DNA of 64,000 nt. It comes from Physella acuta. Taxonomy: Eukaryota > Mollusca > Gastropoda > Physidae. Of this stretch, positions 59,736 to 64,000 are shown piece by piece; position 1 is the stretch's first letter, and each line of letters starts with the position of its first letter. The notes below the pieces were generated by a model. It worked only from the letters and a program-made list of their open reading frames with translations, did not search any database and was not told the origin of the DNA. The DNA lies in the NCBI RefSeq assembly GCF_028476545.1, contig NW_026732981.1:124001-188000 (forward strand). The letters are read 5' to 3'. The position numbers were made by a program, and so were the translations under genes.

Positions 59736-60600
59736 ATTCATATTAAACTAATATCTACTTACTAATTCATTGTAATTTTCATTCAAAATTAATTTACTTA
59801 CAATCTAATTTAAACTATTGTCGTATATTAAAATATTTACTATTTATGATTAATATTTAATTTAGTTAAGCATTTTTAAAAGAAAAACATTTTGGCTGCT
59901 AACAGACGTATACTAAATTAGGGTGACCAGAAAAAGCGCAAACAGATACATGTGCACGCAGAAAAATGCGCACACAGAAATGCGGGGGGTGGAGGGGGGT
60001 GAGCTGTAAAAGGGGAGTGGTGCATTGTGGAAGGGGGGGAGGGTGAGTTAAAGGAATGGGTGGGGTTAACGAAACAATGTTTTGGTTACGGAGATAAAGA
60101 AAAAGCATCACTGATTAAAATTTCATGAAAACGTCCCCGATGAAAGTTTTCCGCAAACATCGCCGATTTAATGTATCTTGACTCCAGTTTCGTCTCATTC
60201 AATGACGCGGTCATGTGTAAACAAACTTTCCTAATGGGTGACAGCTAGACTCTATTTGCACAACCGCTGTAATTAATATCTTATGCAAGAAACTTTTGAC
60301 CCATTATTGCTTGCAATCCGTCACCATTTCCTGTGATGCACGACCAAACAAAACGTCTCATGATGGTTAAACGGATAAAATTGCAAACAAATTGGATGGT
60401 TTTTTTATTGCTTCTTGATTAATGCATGTATCGTGAGCGCTAATTCAGCGATAATCTATTTGCCATTGAGTCTCTTTGGGTTTTACAAGAATTGTGAAAC
60501 AACAAGTGTTGGGTTTGTTATATGTTTGTGTTATATATACAAGTGATCGATCAATCAGACTGATACTATTTGTAATGCACTAACAAACATTTCTCAAACC
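59736..60600. other. Non-coding spacer
   Basis: G-rich stretch 59980-60065 (GGGGGGTGGAGGGGGG-like). No gene; a short frame there is low-complexity. Confidence 0.45.
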
Positions 60601-60612
60601 TACTTTTAAAAA

Positions 60613-60754
<142 letters not shown>

Positions 60755-60977
60755 CGGCGGGTTTTTTTTTGTCGACTCGCCGCTCCCACTAACCCGAAAA
60801 CCTGCATACGCCTTTGACTCAATCAATAACTATCAACGCGATGACGCAAACAAGTTTCATAAAATGAAGCGATAGTGATCTCCCAAAAACGTTCTAGTAT
60901 ATTACATTTTTTAAATGTAATAGGATCGAGTAAAAAAAAATGGGCGCCAAATTAACGTAAACATTGTGCATAATATA

Positions 60978-61395
60978 TGTCACAGACTGTATTATTGGGT
61001 ATGGTTATTATATTGTGTTTTACATGAAGTTGCATTAATGTAGAGTACCTGGCCAACGGAAACACTGTGCGAGCCACTCGTCATAATTTTTTCCATGCTT
61101 TTGTGAGATCGCTCATTGACGTAAGGGGAGAGAATGTAACATATAAAAGGGGAGCGCAAGGGGAACGAAGGGTGGTTGCCTGTGACTGTGTAGTAAGATG
61201 TAAGATGTCACCACGTCAATTTGTTTCTAGACTGTAATATAATAGTCGTTTCTTCTACTGTGGATTATCGTATTATTTCTTGTGGATTTATGTAAATAAA
61301 GTTGAAAGTTAAAAAGCACTGTTGATCGTGTTCCTGAATGAAAGAACCAACAATAACGACCGTATTGTCATGTTAACAACATACGAGTTGTTACA
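60978..61395 (+). mobile_element. Solo LTR (fossil LTR retroelement)
   Basis: 418 bp, TGTCACAG...TTGTTACA, with a 5-bp duplication ATATA (60973-60977, 61396-61400). It has LTR anatomy: a TATAAAA box at 61142-61148 with GC-richer sequence after it, and AATAAA at 61295-61300. No internal coding region is attached. Superfamily not assignable. The AT-rich duplication makes the borders a little less certain. Confidence 0.6.
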
Positions 61396-61554
61396 ATATA
61401 ATACAGCGGAAACGTGCGTTATAAAGTAAGTTTCCGGAAATCGTTCAAAATTTTATAGAAACATGCGCATACATTGTAATACTTATAAATAACATTTCTC
61501 AACTTTACTGAAACGATACTGGAAGTAGAGTAAGTACCACTTCCAGTTACACTA

Positions 61555-62700
61555 GTTGCATGACTAAAAACCATCGCGTACCTATTGAACGTGATGACGA
61601 GTGTCGAATAGTGCGGAACAGTTTGATGAGACAGCCTACTAATTTGGACAAAGTTTTAATTAAATCATAAAAATTAATCAGGCTAACAAGTCGAATTTAA
61701 TTTTATGTTGCAATGTCTTCATGTCTTGACCCACGTGCCAACGTTGAAACAAATCTGTCTGTTAGAAATTTCGCTCTGGCGTTTCGATCTAGAAAGACTG
61801 ACGACAGACGACAGATAGAGGAAGTGAGTTTTAAAAAAAGCTTGTAAAAACGTTTTAATAACAAGCGATAATAATGCACTAAAAAGTAGAAAACAAATTT
61901 TACACTACTATTTAAATAACTATAAAGAAAAGCATCGGTCACTTTAGCAGTGGCGTAGCGAGATCGTGTGTCACCCGGTGCGGCACTTAATGGTGTCACC
62001 CCCCAGAGGCGTAGTGACCCTTCCTGGGGACAAACTTTCAAACTTACGCTTTGCACCCCCCCCCCCTCAATCTTACGATTTGCACCCCTCCTCAAGTTTT
62101 TCTCTATATATTTTGCTATTTTTTGCATTGGTGTCACCCCCCCCTAAATGGTGTCACCCGGTGCGATCTACACCCCCGCCGCCCCCCCCCCCTCGCTACG
62201 CCTCTGCACTTTAGTATCTATTGAATACCTTTATAATATATAGGAAGAGACCCACACTTTTCTTTATAGTAATTTAAATAGAAGTGTATAGTTTATATTC
62301 TACTTTTTAGTGCATTATTACATAAATACTTGTTATCAAAACGTTTTTTATGAATTTTTTTTAGTACTTTACATCTTTTTATTTACAATAGAGTTACATG
62401 ACTAAAAACCATTGCTCGCCTATTGAACGTGATGGCACGCTAATAAACGTGATGACGCGTGTGGAGTAGTTGGATAGGACTGCCTACTAATTTGGTCAAA
62501 TTTTTTTATTAATTCATAAAAAATCAATCATGCGACCAATTCAGTCAAATTGAATGTCATGATGCATTGTCTTCATGTCTTGACCCACATACCAATTACG
62601 AACCGTATATGTCAGTTAGAAAAGCCTGCAATTTCGCTCGGCCGTTTCGATCTAGACTGACGACAGACTGACGAGGAAGTGAGTTAAATAAAATGTAAAA
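61555..62700 (+). repeat. Two tandem units of the GTGGGTC hairpin repeat
   Basis: Two direct copies of about 570 bp (marked by GACTAAAAACCAT at 61561 and 62399), matching 52480-53050. The hAT-type MITE at 61948-62206 interrupts the junction. Confidence 0.65.
61948..62206. mobile_element. hAT-type MITE with perfect target duplication
   Basis: 259 bp; ends CAGTGGCGTAGCGAG and, on the other strand, CAGAGGCGTAGCGAG (14 of 15). Perfect 8-bp duplication CACTTTAG at 61940-61947 and 62207-62214. Contains C runs and repeated GTGTCACCC phrases. Confidence 0.9.
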
Positions 62701-62840
62701 AATAAAAATGCCTCTGGTTCATATAATAATTTTATTTGCAAATTAAAGAGCTATTATATGTTATATCTTATATTTAAAAAAGGTAATCTATATATATAAT
62801 TCTCTTCTGGGATCAGTTAGAAAACAAGCTGCAACATTAA

Positions 62841-63908
62841 GTCATTTTTATCTAATGCCCCTGTTATGGCTGCACCAGATTTCAGCAAGCCCTTTAAACT
62901 TGCCATTGATGCTAGCAACTTAGCCATTGGCTGAGTCTTATTTCAGGAAGACATCCAAGGGATTGATTATCCAATCGCCTTTTTTTTCCAGAAAGTTAAA
63001 TGAGAACCAAAAAAATTACTCCACTATTGAAAAGGAGGCTTTAGCTTTGGTTTTGTCCTTGCAACATTTTGAGGTTTATGTCACATCCTCAATTAACCCG
63101 GTCATGGTATTTTCTGACCATGATCCTCTTAAATTTACCTCCAAGTTAGGACAAAAGAATCACAGAATATTAAGATGGTGTTTATATTTCCAAAACTTTA
63201 ATCTGGAAATTTCCCATATTAAGGGAACTGATAATGTTGTGGCTGACTGTTTGTCAAGGATGTAAAATTTTATTACCCACATTGATCATGTGACATGTTT
63301 TGTGGTTAGTTAAGACCATATACAAGTGGTTTGTTTGGGTGATACTCACATGAATGTGAGTGGTTCTGAGTTTTGAATTGTTTTTCAAAATAACAATCCG
63401 GTTGAATATTTTGTTTATTTTCAGGTGAACCTTATTTAAAGGTGTTTTTTCATTATATGTAATCTTTTATGATAAAATGTCTCACATGACTCAGTTGATA
63501 TTGTAGCTAGTCATTGAAATAAAGGAATTACCCTGTCGGGTTTACCACTTATAGTATCACCATGGAAATATTGTAATACCCCTTTCTGAGGGACCTTGAT
63601 GTATTATTATTTTTTGAAAGGGTTACTCCCCTTTCACAAATTGTAAAAGCTTGAGTTACTTCCCTTTTATTTCCAGGGATGTTTTCACCTGGTATTAAGA
63701 TTTTGGTTCACTACATTTGTAGAACATTTTTTTTTATGCCAGATTGGTTCCTTATGTATGTTTTTTGTGGAACCTATCTGCCTCTTCAAAAGGGAGGGGA
63801 TGTGACCTACTTAGGTCTGGTAATGTTTATTTTTACATTTGTTACCTTACCATATATGGTAAGGTAACAAATGTAAAAATAAACATTACCAGACCTAAGT
63901 AGGTCACA
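62841..63908 (+). mobile_element. Ty3-type LTR retroelement fossil (3' part)
   Basis: A broken fragment. The RNase H-like part of pol is recognisable at about 62841-63264 (FSKPFKLAIDASN, YSTIEKEALALVLS, HRILRWCLYFQNFNLEI, GTDNVVADCLSRM), typical of Ty3-type elements. After non-coding sequence (63265-63787) a polypurine tract, AAAGGGAGGGGA (63789-63800), lies directly before a TG at 63801, as expected ahead of a 3' LTR. Only a palindromic terminal segment follows (63801-63908). No gag, protease, reverse transcriptase or integrase part is in the window. Clearly not whole. Confidence 0.75.
63801..63908. repeat. Perfect 108-bp palindrome
   Basis: Two 54-bp arms, identical as reverse complements with no spacer, centred at CATA|TATG (63854/63855). 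The palindrome starts TGTGACC exactly after the polypurine tract of the Ty3-type fossil and ends GGTCACA. Confidence 0.95.
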
Positions 63909-64000
63909 ATATTCAGAAAGTATTGTGAAAGAAAATGAGAATATAAGCATATCTATATTGATGACTGTGCATATGTGTATTTACTTATAAATGTGTGTAT
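63909..64000. other. Window edge, non-coding
   Basis: Nothing recognised. Confidence 0.4.

Overview
The window looks like nuclear DNA from a gastropod mollusc, probably a heterobranch (pulmonate-type) snail or slug. The evidence is two large receptors of the GRL101 type (described from the pond snail Lymnaea: LDL-receptor class A repeats, leucine-rich repeats and a rhodopsin-type 7TM domain), a cluster of secreted fibrinogen-related lectins, an F-type lectin, spliced genes in AT-rich DNA, and a very heavy load of (TA)n arrays, tRNA-derived SINEs, hAT-type MITEs, Helitron-like elements, an RTE-type LINE and LTR fossils. No bacterial features, rRNA genes or CRISPR arrays are seen. No intact cellular tRNA gene was recognised.

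Layout. 0-5.3 kb: repeats, including a hAT-type element (1495-4141) that has swallowed a SINE piece and a Helitron-like element. 5.4-9.2 kb (minus): GRL101-like receptor 1, two coding exons, about 1195 aa. 9.2-12.7 kb: spacer between two divergent genes, with TA arrays and an integrase-type DNA transposon remnant. 12.7-21.7 kb (plus): GRL101-like receptor 2, three coding exons, about 1237 aa, with a 4.8-kb first intron holding a dead RTE LINE. 21.7-24.7 kb: nothing coding. 24.7-28.0 kb (minus): a dead fibrinogen-related gene split by a SINE and a solo LTR. 28-33 kb: repeats. 33.0-36.7 kb (minus): fibrinogen-related gene A. 39.2-41.4 kb (plus): F-type lectin/PAN gene. 43.2-46.8 kb: 49-bp minisatellite, second Helitron-like copy and another repeat. 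47.0-50.3 kb (minus): fibrinogen-related gene B. 54.4-57.7 kb (plus): fibrinogen-related gene C. 57.7-64 kb: repeats, a solo LTR, a hAT MITE, a Ty3-type fossil and a perfect 108-bp palindrome.

Exon models were built by hand from splice signals and reading phase. All junctions keep frame, and each gene starts with a small signal-peptide exon, or, for the F-type lectin, a first exon that carries the signal peptide. The F-type lectin splice recreates the family's sugar-binding motif H-X26-R-X-D-X4-R exactly.

Taken together, the live genes are all putative extracellular recognition molecules: two membrane receptors with lectin-like ectodomains and four secreted lectins, arranged as three head-to-head pairs. 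This suggests, but does not prove, an innate-immune or glycan-recognition island. The most notable points are: the apparent loss of core class A GPCR switch residues in receptor 1 but not in its neighbour; a degenerate vWA-like plus C-type-lectin-like front end on both; (TA)n arrays lying against splice sites; and the birth-and-death pattern of the fibrinogen-related genes.
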